DNA from: Methylopila sp. M107
GTDB lineage: Bacteria > Pseudomonadota > Alphaproteobacteria > Rhizobiales > Methylopilaceae
Assembly (NCBI RefSeq): GCF_000384475.1
Contig: NZ_ARWB01000001.1
Location: 62,001-126,000, forward strand
Length of the DNA stretch: 64,000 bases
Reading direction: 5' to 3'
Every line of letters begins with the position of its first letter. The first letter of the stretch is position 1. The position numbers and the translations under genes are program-made. Positions 20,797-28,221 of this stretch are shown one piece after another. The notes under the pieces are model-generated. The model was not told where the DNA came from, ran no database searches, and saw only the letters and a program-made list of their open reading frames with translations.

Positions 20797-21912
20797 ATGA
20801 ACCTCACCAGCGACAACATCGCTCCCGCCCATCCGGCGGTCCTCGAAGCGCTTGGCGCCGCGAACAGCGGGCCGGCGCGGCCCTACGGCCACGACGAGGA
20901 GAACGCGCGGGTCGAGGCGCTGCTCTCGGAGATTTTCGAGAAACCGGTCGCGGCCTATCTCGTGACCACCGGCACGGCCGCCAACGCGCTCTCGCTCGCG
21001 CAGATGTCTCCGCCCTGGGGCGCCGTGATCGGGCACCGGGAGGCGCATGTCATGCACGACGAGTGCGGCGCGCCGGAGTTCTTCACCAACGGGGCCAAGA
21101 TCGTCGGGGCCGCCGGCCTCGACGGCAAGCTGACGCCCAACACCCTTGGCGCGCTGCTCGGCCGCGATTTCTGGACCCCGCCAACCCATGTGACGCCGTC
21201 CGCGCTCACTCTCAGCCAGGCGACCGAAGCCGGGACCGTCTACCGGCCGGCCGAGATCGCGGCGCTGTCCGAAGTCGCCCGCGCGCACAAACTTCGCGTC
21301 CACATGGACGGCGCCAGGTTCGCCAACGCGGTCGCGGCGACAAGGGCCTCGCCCGCCGACCTGACCTGGCGCGCGGGCGTCGAGGCGCTGTCCTTCGGCT
21401 TCACCAAGAACGGCGCGATGGCCGCGGAAGCGATCGTGCTGTTCGCCGACGACCTTCTCGCGGGGCTCGCCGAGCGTCGCAAGCGCGGCGGCCACACCTG
21501 GTCGAAGGGGCGCTTCATCGCGGCGCAGATCGCGGCGCTGCTCGAGGGCGGGCTGTGGCTCGACCTCGCCCGCACGGCCAACGCGACGGCGGCGGAACTC
21601 GCGATCGGCCTCGAGGCGCGCGGCTTCAGGACCGCGTTTCCGGTGGAGTCCAACGAGGTGTTCGTCTGGCTTCCCGCCGCCCTGCACGAGGCGCTGCAGG
21701 CGCGCGGCGCCGGCTATTACGTCTGGACGAGCGAATCGATCGCGTCGGACCGCGCGGGTCGCGCCGGCGAGGTCATCGCGCGGCTGATCTGCTCTTTCGC
21801 GACCACGTCGGCCGAGGTCGCGGCGGCGCTTGCGGAGATCGACGCCGCCGCGTCGGTGGCCGAGGGCGGGCGAAAAAGGGCGTCCCGGTCTCCCGGAACA
21901 CCCCTGTTCTAG
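20797..21912 (+). CDS. ltaE: Threonine aldolase family protein (PLP-dependent)
   Basis: A 371-residue fold-type-I PLP enzyme that would cleave L-threonine or allo-threonine to glycine and acetaldehyde. The start LTSDNIAPAHPAVLEAL matches the family's N-terminus, HMDGARFANAVAA carries the cofactor-contacting Asp and Arg, and K204 in SFGFTKNGAMA is the Schiff-base lysine. The GTAANALSLAQM loop binds the phosphate. Low-specificity aldolases and related beta-eliminating lyases share these features, so the substrate is a family-level call. It is divergent from gltB. Confidence 0.88.
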   Translation: MNLTSDNIAPAHPAVLEALGAANSGPARPYGHDEENARVEALLSEIFEKPVAAYLVTTGTAANALSLAQMSPPWGAVIGHREAHVMHDECGAPEFFTNGAKIVGAAGLDGKLTPNTLGALLGRDFWTPPTHVTPSALTLSQATEAGTVYRPAEIAALSEVARAHKLRVHMDGARFANAVAATRASPADLTWRAGVEALSFGFTKNGAMAAEAIVLFADDLLAGLAERRKRGGHTWSKGRFIAAQIAALLEGGLWLDLARTANATAAELAIGLEARGFRTAFPVESNEVFVWLPAALHEALQARGAGYYVWTSESIASDRAGRAGEVIARLICSFATTSAEVAAALAEIDAAASVAEGGRKRASRSPGTPLF

Positions 21913-21926
21913 ACGTTCAGCGGGCG

Positions 21927-22397
21927 TTACGCCGCCTGCTTCTCGACGGCCTGCGCGTCGATCGCGGGCTTCGCGCCGGAGCCGATCGGGATCACGCGGG
22001 GCTTTTTGGCCTCCGGGACCTCGCGGACGAGCTCGACATGGAGCAGGCCGTGCTCGAGGCTCGCGCCCGTCACCTGGACATGGTCGGCGAGCTGGAAGCG
22101 GCGCTCGAAGGCGCGGCCCGCGATGCCCTGGTGCAGCACCTCGGACTTCCGGTCCTCCGCGGCCTTCTCGCCGCGCACCGTGAGCGCGTTCTCCTTGACC
22201 TCGATGGTCAGGTCCTGCTCGCCGAAACCGGCGACCGCGACGGTGATGCGATAGGCGTTCTCGTCGGTGCGCTCGATGTTGTAGGGCGGGTAGCCCGGCG
22301 AGGCGTTCTCGCCATTGGCAGCGCCGTCGAGCAGCGAGAACAGGCGGTCGAAGCCGACGGTGGATCGGTAAAGCGGGGTGAGATCGTAAGTGCGCAT
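21927..22397 (-). CDS. Small heat-shock protein, Hsp20 family
   Basis: A 156-residue IbpA-like chaperone with the start MRTYDLTPLYRSTVGFDRLF, an alpha-crystallin domain (about 36-125) beginning PPYNIERTDENAYRITVAVAGF, and the RAFERRFQLADHV strand. These proteins hold unfolding proteins during heat stress. The 5' leader contains a ROSE-like RNA thermometer candidate, which fits rhizobial hsp genes. The gene is divergent from an alpha/beta hydrolase and convergent with the threonine aldolase. Confidence 0.95.
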   Translation of the reverse strand: MRTYDLTPLYRSTVGFDRLFSLLDGAANGENASPGYPPYNIERTDENAYRITVAVAGFGEQDLTIEVKENALTVRGEKAAEDRKSEVLHQGIAGRAFERRFQLADHVQVTGASLEHGLLHVELVREVPEAKKPRVIPIGSGAKPAIDAQAVEKQAA

Positions 22398-22470
22398 TCT
22401 GGTATCCTCCTGGACGAAGCGACACAGTTCCGGCCCGCCGCAATGGCCGGGCCGTTTTCTTCAATGATCG
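22398..22470 (-). promoter_or_regulatory. ROSE-like RNA thermometer in the hsp20 leader
   Basis: On the minus strand the leader has a 7-bp stem CGGCCCG/CGGGCCG (22431-22454) and then, just before the ATG, UCGCU-UCGUCC-AGGA (22408-22422). U(U/C)GCU pairing with AGGA of the Shine-Dalgarno, with a bulged G, is the hallmark of ROSE elements that block translation at low temperature in rhizobial small heat-shock genes. Sequence and position agree; folding has not been tested. Confidence 0.6.
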
Positions 22471-22498
22471 CAGCCTGTTGGCCTGCGACTCCGTTGAG

Positions 22499-23626
22499 AT
22501 GGTGAGCCGGATGGCGGCCTTCAAGAGCGAAAATGCGCAGCGCGCCGACGCCGTTTCGGCGGGTCGGCTCGGCTCCGCGCTCAGGAGCGCGTCGGGACGC
22601 GCAAACCTTCTGCTCGACGCCCTGATCCGCAAGCCCGACTCAAAACCTGCGGAAAAGCCTTCCTTCCGCCCGGTTCGCGAAGGGCTCGTGACCGCGAAGG
22701 GCGTCCCGCTGCCGGCGGGCGCGAAAACCCGCACGATCGAGACCGCCGACGGGATCAGGCTGCGGGGCGCGTTCTGGCGTCCCGAAGGCGCGGCGCGCGG
22801 CACCGTCTGCCTGTTCCAGGGCCGCGCCGAATTCGTCGAGAAGTATGGCGAGGTCGTCGAAGACCTGCTCAAGCGCGGTTTTGCGGTCGCGACCTTCGAC
22901 TGGCGGGGGCAGGGCGGCTCGGAACGGCTGACGAAGAATCCGCTCAAGGGCCACGTCTCGGACTTCGGCGACTACCGCGCCGACGCGGAGGCCATGATGC
23001 GGCAGCTCGCCTTTCTCAGCTGTCCGCCGCCGTTCTTCGCGCTGTCGCACTCGGCGTCCGCGCCGATCGTGGTCGCGCTCGCGGCGCGGCAGCCGCAATG
23101 GTTCGAGCGGATCGTGCTGGTCGCGCCCATGATCGGCCTGCCGCTCGACCGGGTGGAGTTCTTCGCCCGCGGGCTCGCGACGGGTCTTGGAAGCCTTGGT
23201 CTTGCAAGCGCCTACATTCCCGGCGGCACCAACCGCGTGATGGCGATGCGGCCGTTCGAGAAGAACCGCGTCACCTCCGACGCCATTCGCTACGGGCAGG
23301 CGCAGGCTCTGATCCGGGCGGAGCCGGGCCTGGCGCTCGGCTCGCCGACGATCGGCTGGGTGCATTCGGCGTTTCGCGCCATGACCGCGACGGCGCTGCC
23401 GGGCGTGCCCGAAACCTTCCGCGTGCCGACGCTCGCGCTGTCGGCCGCGCTCGACCGCATCGTCGACCCGCGCGCGAGCGATCGCTTCGCGGCGCGCATC
23501 CGCGGCGGCGGCCATCTGCTGATCCGCGGCTCCCAGCACGAGATCATGATGGAGCGCGACGTCGTGCGCGATCAGTTCTGGGCCGCGTTCGACGCCTTCG
23601 TGCCGGGGTCGAAGGGCCTCGCCTGA
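22499..23626 (+). CDS. Alpha/beta hydrolase (lysophospholipase-like)
   Basis: About 375 residues with an alpha/beta-hydrolase fold. The oxyanion region GTVCLFQGRAEFVEKY and the strand VATFDWRGQGGSERL precede the nucleophile elbow FALSHSASA, with S185 in S-H-S-A-S rather than the usual G-H-S-M-G. Asp of LSAALDRIVDP and His of GSQHEIMME complete a catalytic triad. It resembles the PldB/monoglyceride lipase group that cleaves acyl esters. The start is uncertain: ATG at 22499 is used, ATG at 22511 is possible, and the first 60 residues are poorly conserved-looking. Confidence 0.82.
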   Translation: MVSRMAAFKSENAQRADAVSAGRLGSALRSASGRANLLLDALIRKPDSKPAEKPSFRPVREGLVTAKGVPLPAGAKTRTIETADGIRLRGAFWRPEGAARGTVCLFQGRAEFVEKYGEVVEDLLKRGFAVATFDWRGQGGSERLTKNPLKGHVSDFGDYRADAEAMMRQLAFLSCPPPFFALSHSASAPIVVALAARQPQWFERIVLVAPMIGLPLDRVEFFARGLATGLGSLGLASAYIPGGTNRVMAMRPFEKNRVTSDAIRYGQAQALIRAEPGLALGSPTIGWVHSAFRAMTATALPGVPETFRVPTLALSAALDRIVDPRASDRFAARIRGGGHLLIRGSQHEIMMERDVVRDQFWAAFDAFVPGSKGLA

Positions 23627-23649
23627 GCGGGGAAGACGCCAAAGGCGGC

Positions 23650-23843
23650 GCCTCTTGATCCTCTCACGCTTTGGCGGGGGAGGGGGACCGCGAAGCGGTG
23701 GAGGGGCGGGCGTAGGGCGCGACGGTTTAACGCCCCCGCCGCGCGGGAATAGCGCTTGTAGACGAAACGGCGGCGCGAGGCCGCCCCCTCCACCATGCTG
23801 ACGCATGGTCCCCCTCCCCCGCTTCGCGGAGGAGGATCGAGGG
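23650..23843. repeat. Large imperfect inverted repeat (GGGGGAGGGGG type)
   Basis: The ends GATCCTCTC...GGGGGAGGGGGACCGCG and GGTCCCCCTCCCCCG...GAGGATCGAGG are inverted relative to each other, with inner GGTGGAGGGGCGG/CCGCCCCCTCCACC arms. It is about 190 bases long and lies after the hydrolase gene. It looks like a non-coding mobile or structural repeat rather than a terminator for one gene. Confidence 0.65.
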
Positions 23844-24391
23844 ACGCGCCTTTTCGTTCGCCGGCTCGATTTCGCCCGTCGTCGTCATGGCCTGCGATGT
23901 CAGACAGCGCATGCGAGAAGCAGGAAGGCGCGGAACGCCAGGCCACCGCTCATTCCGTAGTTTTCGGATAACCGGTCGCCCGGCGCCCCGCGCACGGCGT
24001 TTCGCATCGGCTGCAGAAGCCGCGCTCCGACGTCGGGCGAACCGTCGGTCCGGGGACTAACCCGGGTTCCGGTCCCATTGCGGCGACTTGGCGGGTCCGG
24101 ACATCCTTTCGGGACGTCGGCCCGGCAGTTTCGCCTCCCGTCGCGTTACGGCCCACTGAAGGGCGGCCCCGTCTTCACAGGGCGGGCGGCCAGTTTCACG
24201 CCGGGCGATCTCATCGATCTCACCCGCCAAGCCCGAAGGCGAAGCGGTCGAGACCGCGCATCTTGCCCGACGCCGCAGTCCGACGTCCCGCGGCCGAAGC
24301 TCCGGTGCTTCCAGCCGCTGGCGCCGCCCTCTCCCCGCATGGCCGGCCGGTACCGATCACGCCTTCCCGACGGGAAGAGGTGATCAAAAAA

Positions 24392-24406
24392 GAACATAGG
24401 AAGAAC
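24392..24406 (-). promoter_or_regulatory. LexA (SOS) box, no intact target gene
   Basis: The plus strand reads GAAC-ATAGGAA-GAAC, i.e. GTTC-N7-GTTC on the minus strand, the exact alphaproteobacterial LexA operator. A leftward TTGACA (plus-strand 24411-24416) stands just upstream, so the promoter would fire to the left. No intact SOS gene follows. The motif match is exact; function is inferred. Confidence 0.6.
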
Positions 24407-24470
24407 AACATGTCAAGGAATATTTTCCGATAACGCGACGCCGCCCGCATTCGCACGGGAACCATTACGC

Positions 24471-24565
24471 GTCATCCCCGCGTCTTCGCGGGTATCCACG
24501 GCTCGGCGTAAGCCGCTCGACGCTCTCAGAAAGTCGTGGATACCCGGCCTGCCGGCCAGGCATGA
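24471..24565. repeat. Intergenic palindromic repeat, type A copy 3
   Basis: A 95-base variant with ends GTCATCCCCGCG...CAGGCATGAC and the inner TATCCACG/CGTGGATA arms shared with the other type A copies. It lies between the LexA box and hisN. Confidence 0.75.
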
Positions 24566-24646
24566 CGGGTGAAGCGTCGCAGTCCCAATTCCTGAAATTG
24601 GCGCATGCGGGCTTGGCCGAAATGACTGGCGGCAATCGGCCCCGCG

Positions 24647-25432
24647 TCAGCCCCTCGCCAGCGTCTCCATCGCGGCCTCGTGGACCCGGCGGTCGCCGGC
24701 CGCGACGATGCGGCCGCCATTGCCGGCGGGTTGGCCGTCCCAGGTGGTGACGACGCCGCCCGCGCCCTCGATGATCGGGATCAGCGGCATGATGTCGAAG
24801 GGTTTTAGGTCCGCCTCGACGACGAGGTCGAGATGGCCGGCTGCGAGCATCGCATAGGCGTAGCAGTCGCCGCCCCAGCGCAGCTGCTTCACCGAGCCCG
24901 CGACCGCCTCGAAGGACGCTGTCTCGGCCTCATCAAACATGGTCGGCGAGGTCGACATCAGCATCGCGTCGCCGAGCGCGGCGCAGCTGCGGGTCCTCAG
25001 CTTCCGCGGGCCGTTGCGCCCGCGATAGGTCGCGGAGCGGCCGTCGCCGGAGAACTTCTCCCCGATGAACGGCTGGTGCATCAGCCCGTAGCAGGGCGCG
25101 CCGCCGCGCGTCAGGCCGATCAGCGTGCCCCAGATCGGCAGGCCGAGGATGAACGAGCGCGTGCCGTCGATCGGATCGAGCACCCAGACATATTCGGCGT
25201 CGGTCGCGACATCGTCGAACTCCTCGCCGATCACGCCGTGCTGCGGGAAATAGCGGCGGATCAGGTTCCGCATCACGCTCTCGGCCGCCTTGTCGGCGGC
25301 CGTGACGGGGTCGAAGCCCCTGCCGGACGCCTTGTCGTCCACGCCCATCGCGGTGCGGAAGAAGGGGAGAATCGCCTCGCCCGAGGCGTCGGCCAGTTGG
25401 TCGACGAAGGCGGCGAAGTCGACAGCGGTCAT
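24647..25432 (-). CDS. hisN: Histidinol-phosphatase, inositol monophosphatase family
   Basis: A 261-residue Mg-dependent phosphatase of the IMPase fold. Metal ligands are visible: E70-E71 in VIGEEF, D86 and D89 in VLDPIDGTRSF, and the C-terminal Asp in LKPFDIMPLIPIIEGAGGVVTTWDG. The WGGDCYAYAMLAAGHLDLVVE segment and the length fit the HisN branch that dephosphorylates histidinol-phosphate; a broader IMPase/SuhB activity cannot be excluded. It neighbours the MmgR/suhB-type sRNA, an arrangement that gave the RNA family its suhB name. Confidence 0.87.
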   Translation of the reverse strand: MTAVDFAAFVDQLADASGEAILPFFRTAMGVDDKASGRGFDPVTAADKAAESVMRNLIRRYFPQHGVIGEEFDDVATDAEYVWVLDPIDGTRSFILGLPIWGTLIGLTRGGAPCYGLMHQPFIGEKFSGDGRSATYRGRNGPRKLRTRSCAALGDAMLMSTSPTMFDEAETASFEAVAGSVKQLRWGGDCYAYAMLAAGHLDLVVEADLKPFDIMPLIPIIEGAGGVVTTWDGQPAGNGGRIVAAGDRRVHEAAMETLARG

Positions 25433-25530
25433 CCGAGGGACATCTCCGGGACGGAAAGAAGATCACGTCTTGTTTCAATGCGGGTCTGCAACATCGCGCC
25501 GACGCCGTTCAAGGTGTTGAAAACCAAGCC

Positions 25531-25576
25531 AAAAAAAATCGCCGGACTGTGCGACAGGCAGTCGCATCCGGCGATT
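25531..25576 (-). terminator. Strong Rho-independent terminator on the minus strand
   Basis: A two-part hairpin: outer AATCGCCGGA/TCCGGCGATT (10 bp) and inner TGCGAC-AGGCA-GTCGCA (6 bp), followed on the minus strand by eight T residues. It ends leftward transcription between the sRNA locus and hisN. The nearest upstream minus-strand gene is the N-formylglutamate amidohydrolase, whose stop is 240 bases away, so this transcript would run antisense through the sRNA. Confidence 0.8.
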
Positions 25577-25651
25577 AATGGGATTTGCCCTTGATTTTTG
25601 TGCAGCGCGGCCGCATCTTTTTGCAGTGCGGCATGTCGATCTTCTGATCGT

Positions 25652-25723
25652 TGTGTCGCTGCCCTCCTTGGGCGTTTCCTCCCTAGACTTGGGCCGTTCG
25701 CCTCGTGCGGACGGCCTTTTTTT
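25652..25723 (+). ncRNA. mmgR: MmgR/suhB (alpha-r8 family) small RNA
   Basis: About 72 nt. A small stem GCCC-TCCTT-GGGC (25661-25673) is followed by the unpaired ten-mer TTTCCTCCCT (25675-25684), then TAGACTTG and a terminator hairpin GGCCGT...ACGGCC (25692-25716) with seven T. This layout and the ten-mer are those of the alpha-r8 sRNA called MmgR in Sinorhizobium meliloti, listed in Rfam as suhB. The ten-mer is anti-Shine-Dalgarno-like and pairs with target messages; in S. meliloti it limits polyhydroxybutyrate granule formation. The 5' end is approximate. Confidence 0.85.
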
Positions 25724-25816
25724 ATTGGTCTTGTCCAGGCGCGGCGGAGATTGGCGTCACGCTCCGTCTTTTGCAAGGATTTTTCTATCATACGATCGGG
25801 CGAACGAAATCCGCCG

Positions 25817-26755
25817 TCATTCCGCCGCTGACCGGAGCGCGCCGAAAGACGCGAGCGGGGCCCGGGAGATGCGCTCGACGATTGTGGACATGCGGTCGAC
25901 GAAGGCGGCGAAATCCCGTCGTTTCTCATGGCGCTGCTCGTCCATGTAGAGCGCGCGGTTGATCTCGATCTGCAACGCGTGGAGGTCGCTCGCCGGCGCG
26001 CCGTAATGCTCGGTGATGTAGCCGCCCGCATACGGCCGGTTGCGGGTCGTATCAAAACCCTGTCGCCGGAACTCCTGCTCGACGAAGTCGACGATCGCGG
26101 GCGAGCAGCTCGCGCCGTAACGGTCGCCCAGCACGATGTCGGCGCGGCTGCGGTCGTCGCGGGCGACGCCGATGGAGGGCATCGAGTGGCAATCGATCAG
26201 CAGCGCGACGCCGTGTGCGCGGTAGGCGCGCGCGATCAGCCGCTTCAGCGCGCGGTGATACGGCTTGTAGATGGCCTCGATCCGCGCCAGCGCCTCGCCG
26301 ACGGGAAAACGCGCCCCGTAGATCTCCTGCGATTCGCCGACGATCCGGGCGATGGTCCCGAGGCCGCCAGCGACCCTGAGCGAGCGCGTGTTGGCGAATG
26401 GGGGCAGGCGACCCTCGAACATGCGCGGGTCGAGCTCGTAGGGCTCGCGATTGACGTCGACATAGGCGCGCGGGAAGTGCGCGCGCATCAGCGGCGCGCC
26501 GAACATGGGAGCGCAGGCGAACAGCTCGTCGACGAACGCGTCTTCCGAGCGCCTGAGCGCCCGGGCGTCGAGCCTCGACGCCGCCAGAAAGCTTTCCGGA
26601 TAGCGCGCGCCGGAATGGGGCGAGTTGAAAATCGCCGCGGAATCGCGTTCGGCAGGCTCGCTGATGTCGAAGGCCGGTTCGAATTCGGCCGCTGACTTCC
26701 AGGCCGCCACGCGTGCTGATCCTCTGTTAACCGCTTCCGGGCGAAGACCGAGCAT
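25817..26755 (-). CDS. N-formylglutamate amidohydrolase family protein
   Basis: A 312-residue member of the FGase family (PF05013-like). The start FNSPHSGARYPESFL, the AHFPRAYVDVNREPYELDP segment and the later LLIDCHSMPS and DIVLGDRYGASCSP blocks are family hallmarks; the His and Asp/Glu in them bind zinc. The family hydrolyses N-formyl-glutamate in histidine degradation, but homologues beside cpdR are widespread without other hut genes, so the true substrate is open. The first 38 residues are not conserved-looking and a shorter start is possible. It is divergent from cpdR. Confidence 0.87.
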   Translation of the reverse strand: MLGLRPEAVNRGSARVAAWKSAAEFEPAFDISEPAERDSAAIFNSPHSGARYPESFLAASRLDARALRRSEDAFVDELFACAPMFGAPLMRAHFPRAYVDVNREPYELDPRMFEGRLPPFANTRSLRVAGGLGTIARIVGESQEIYGARFPVGEALARIEAIYKPYHRALKRLIARAYRAHGVALLIDCHSMPSIGVARDDRSRADIVLGDRYGASCSPAIVDFVEQEFRRQGFDTTRNRPYAGGYITEHYGAPASDLHALQIEINRALYMDEQRHEKRRDFAAFVDRMSTIVERISRAPLASFGALRSAAE

Positions 26756-26870
26756 CGCCCATCGGCGATGCTAATGTCCATCTCCGCCGCGAGCGAAACG
26801 ATCTGTTTACCTAGATCGTCGCTTATGAAATGAATCGTCCCCGCTTGGGACAAAGCAGAGTCGATCTCAC

Positions 26871-27239
26871 GTGAATCCGAGCTCGAAAATCCTCCTCGCC
26901 GAAGACGACGACGACATGCGCCGGTTCCTCGTGCGCGCGCTGGAGAACGCCGGCCACTCCGTCGTCGCCTTCGACAACGGCCTGTCGGCCTATCACCGGC
27001 TGCGCGAAGAGCCGTTCGAACTCCTGCTGACCGACATCGTCATGCCTGAGATGGACGGCATCGAGCTCGCGCGCCGCGCGACCCAGCTCGATCCCGACAT
27101 CAAGGTGATGTTCATCACGGGCTTCGCCGCGGTCGCGCTCAACCCCGATTCGCAGACGCCCAAGGACGCCAAGATCCTGTCGAAGCCGTTCCACCTGCGC
27201 GAGCTGGTGACGGAAGTCGACAAGCTGCTGGCGGCCTGA
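26871..27239 (+). CDS. cpdR: Single-domain response regulator CpdR
   Basis: A 122-residue receiver domain with no output domain. Acidic residues EDDDD (11-15), phospho-acceptor D55 in LLTDIVMPEMDGIELARRA, and the Lys of ILSKPFHLRELV are present. The string from FELLLTDIVMPEMDG to MFITGFAAVALN is that of CpdR, which in its unphosphorylated form brings ClpXP to the pole to degrade CtrA and other substrates. The start codon is GTG. The place next to an N-formylglutamate amidohydrolase gene and tRNA-Val is usual in Hyphomicrobiales. Confidence 0.94.
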   Translation: MNPSSKILLAEDDDDMRRFLVRALENAGHSVVAFDNGLSAYHRLREEPFELLLTDIVMPEMDGIELARRATQLDPDIKVMFITGFAAVALNPDSQTPKDAKILSKPFHLRELVTEVDKLLAA

Positions 27240-27279
27240 GCCGATTTTCCTCGAAACGCGCGATCTCCTGCCGCTCGCC

Positions 27280-27444
27280 ATGATCGCCGCGGCGCTCGTC
27301 CTGTGGGGGACGGGCCTGCCGGATCGATGGGGGTTCGACGGCGCGAGCCAGGGGCTTGGCGTCGGCGCGGCCGTGTGCGCGCCGCTCTGGCTGCTGTCGG
27401 TCTATCGCAGGTCTCGTTCGCAGAACCGCGACGACGACGCCTGA
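27280..27444 (+). CDS. Possible 54-residue membrane peptide
   Basis: An ATG at 27280 opens 54 codons: a hydrophobic N-terminus (MIAAALVLWG), a short loop, a second hydrophobic stretch (about residues 27-42) and a basic-acidic tail (YRRSRSQNRDDDA). It lies 40 bases after cpdR on the same strand and before tRNA-Val. The two-helix hairpin profile with a positive tail looks protein-like, but no clear Shine-Dalgarno precedes it, so the call is tentative. Confidence 0.35.
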   Translation: MIAAALVLWGTGLPDRWGFDGASQGLGVGAAVCAPLWLLSVYRRSRSQNRDDDA

Positions 27445-27554
27445 ACCTTCCGGCGCCGCGCGATCGCTCTCCGTCGCGCTTGCGGGGCCAGAACCGATCG
27501 GCTATAGCCGCTCGCACAGTCGACAGGCGTCCCGCGCCGGCCGGCGACGAATTC

Positions 27555-27629
27555 GGGCGTATAGCTCAGCGGGAGAGCACTACCTTGACATGGTAGGGGT
27601 CACAGGTTCGATCCCTGTTACGCCCACCA
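27555..27629 (+). tRNA. tRNA-Val (anticodon GAC)
   Basis: A full cloverleaf: acceptor GGGCGTA/TACGCCC, D-arm GCTC...GAGC, anticodon stem CTACC/GGTAG with loop TTGACAT (anticodon GAC), T-arm ACAGG-TTCGATC-CCTGT, discriminator A and encoded CCA. Valine identity follows from the GAC anticodon. A Rho-independent terminator begins 13 bases later. Confidence 0.97.
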
Positions 27630-27641
27630 CTCGAATTCGAA

Positions 27642-27677
27642 AGGGGTCACGGGTTTTCCCGGGGCCCCTTTTTTTCG
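27642..27677 (+). terminator. Rho-independent terminator after tRNA-Val
   Basis: Hairpin AGGGGtcacGGGttttCCCggggCCCCT followed by seven T. It ends the rightward tRNA transcript just before the convergent response regulator gene. Confidence 0.85.
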
Positions 27678-27689
27678 TCCCGCCTGCGC

Positions 27690-28136
27690 TCACCGCATCG
27701 CGTTCGCGGCGTCCGACATGGACCGCTGGCGCGGCGCCGTCGCGGCCGGCGGGGACGCCAGGCATTTCGGGCGCGCGCCCGTCCGGGCGCCGGACAGCTG
27801 CGCCGCCACATAGCGCAGCGCCGCCGCGACGCCGTCCGCCGGATAGGGCTTTTCGATCAGCCCGATCGCGATGTCGGCCGGACACAGCGACCGGTTCGCC
27901 GTCGTGAACACCACCGCCACGCCGTTCTCCTTGGCGGCGCGCGCGACGTCGCCGCCCGTCCAGCCGTCGAGCAGCCTGAGGTCGATCAGCGCGAGGTCGA
28001 TCTCGCTGGAATGGATGAGCGCGATCGCGGTGTCGCGATCGGCCGCGAGCCCCACCAGCGTGCATCCGGCTTCCGTCACGATCGGGCCGAGGGCGCCGGC
28101 GATGATCATGTCGTCCTCGACGATTAATACACGCAT
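27690..28136 (-). CDS. Single-domain response regulator
   Basis: A 148-residue receiver protein started at the ATG at 28136, where MRVLIVEDDMIIA begins the fold; a frame extension to 28289 adds unlikely sequence. Acidic pair E7-D8-D9, phospho-acceptor D52 in LALIDLRLLDG, T in VFTTANRS and K96 in IEKPYPADG are all present, so it should be phosphorylatable. A 30-residue tail rich in Pro/Ala follows with no output domain. Sequence style resembles receivers tied to HWE/LovR-type kinases. No kinase lies nearby. Confidence 0.85.
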   Translation of the reverse strand: MRVLIVEDDMIIAGALGPIVTEAGCTLVGLAADRDTAIALIHSSEIDLALIDLRLLDGWTGGDVARAAKENGVAVVFTTANRSLCPADIAIGLIEKPYPADGVAAALRYVAAQLSGARTGARPKCLASPPAATAPRQRSMSDAANAMR

Positions 28137-28221
28137 TGATTGTCCCCGACTCGGATTCGCATATCCATAACCGTTGTCGTCAAGTCGGGTCCACGCGCCG
28201 AGGCGCCGCATTTCCGCCGCG

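Larger units (their letters stand above)
23627..24646. other. Gene-poor kilobase with repeats and an orphan LexA box
   Basis: No convincing coding sequence was found across 1020 bases. It contains an inverted-repeat element (23650-23843), a LexA-type box (24392-24406) and a type A palindromic repeat (24471-24565). Open frames are short, out of phase with each other and lack typical third-position bias. One leftward string ending LDRFAFGLGG near 24220 faintly recalls the start of ImuA, so decay of an SOS gene is possible. Confidence 0.5.

Noticed and set aside
24078-24383. Rightward 101-residue open frame in the gene-poor kilobase
   Set aside because: Arg/Pro/Ser composition typical of a random frame in G+C-rich DNA; overlaps repeat-like sequence and has no start context.
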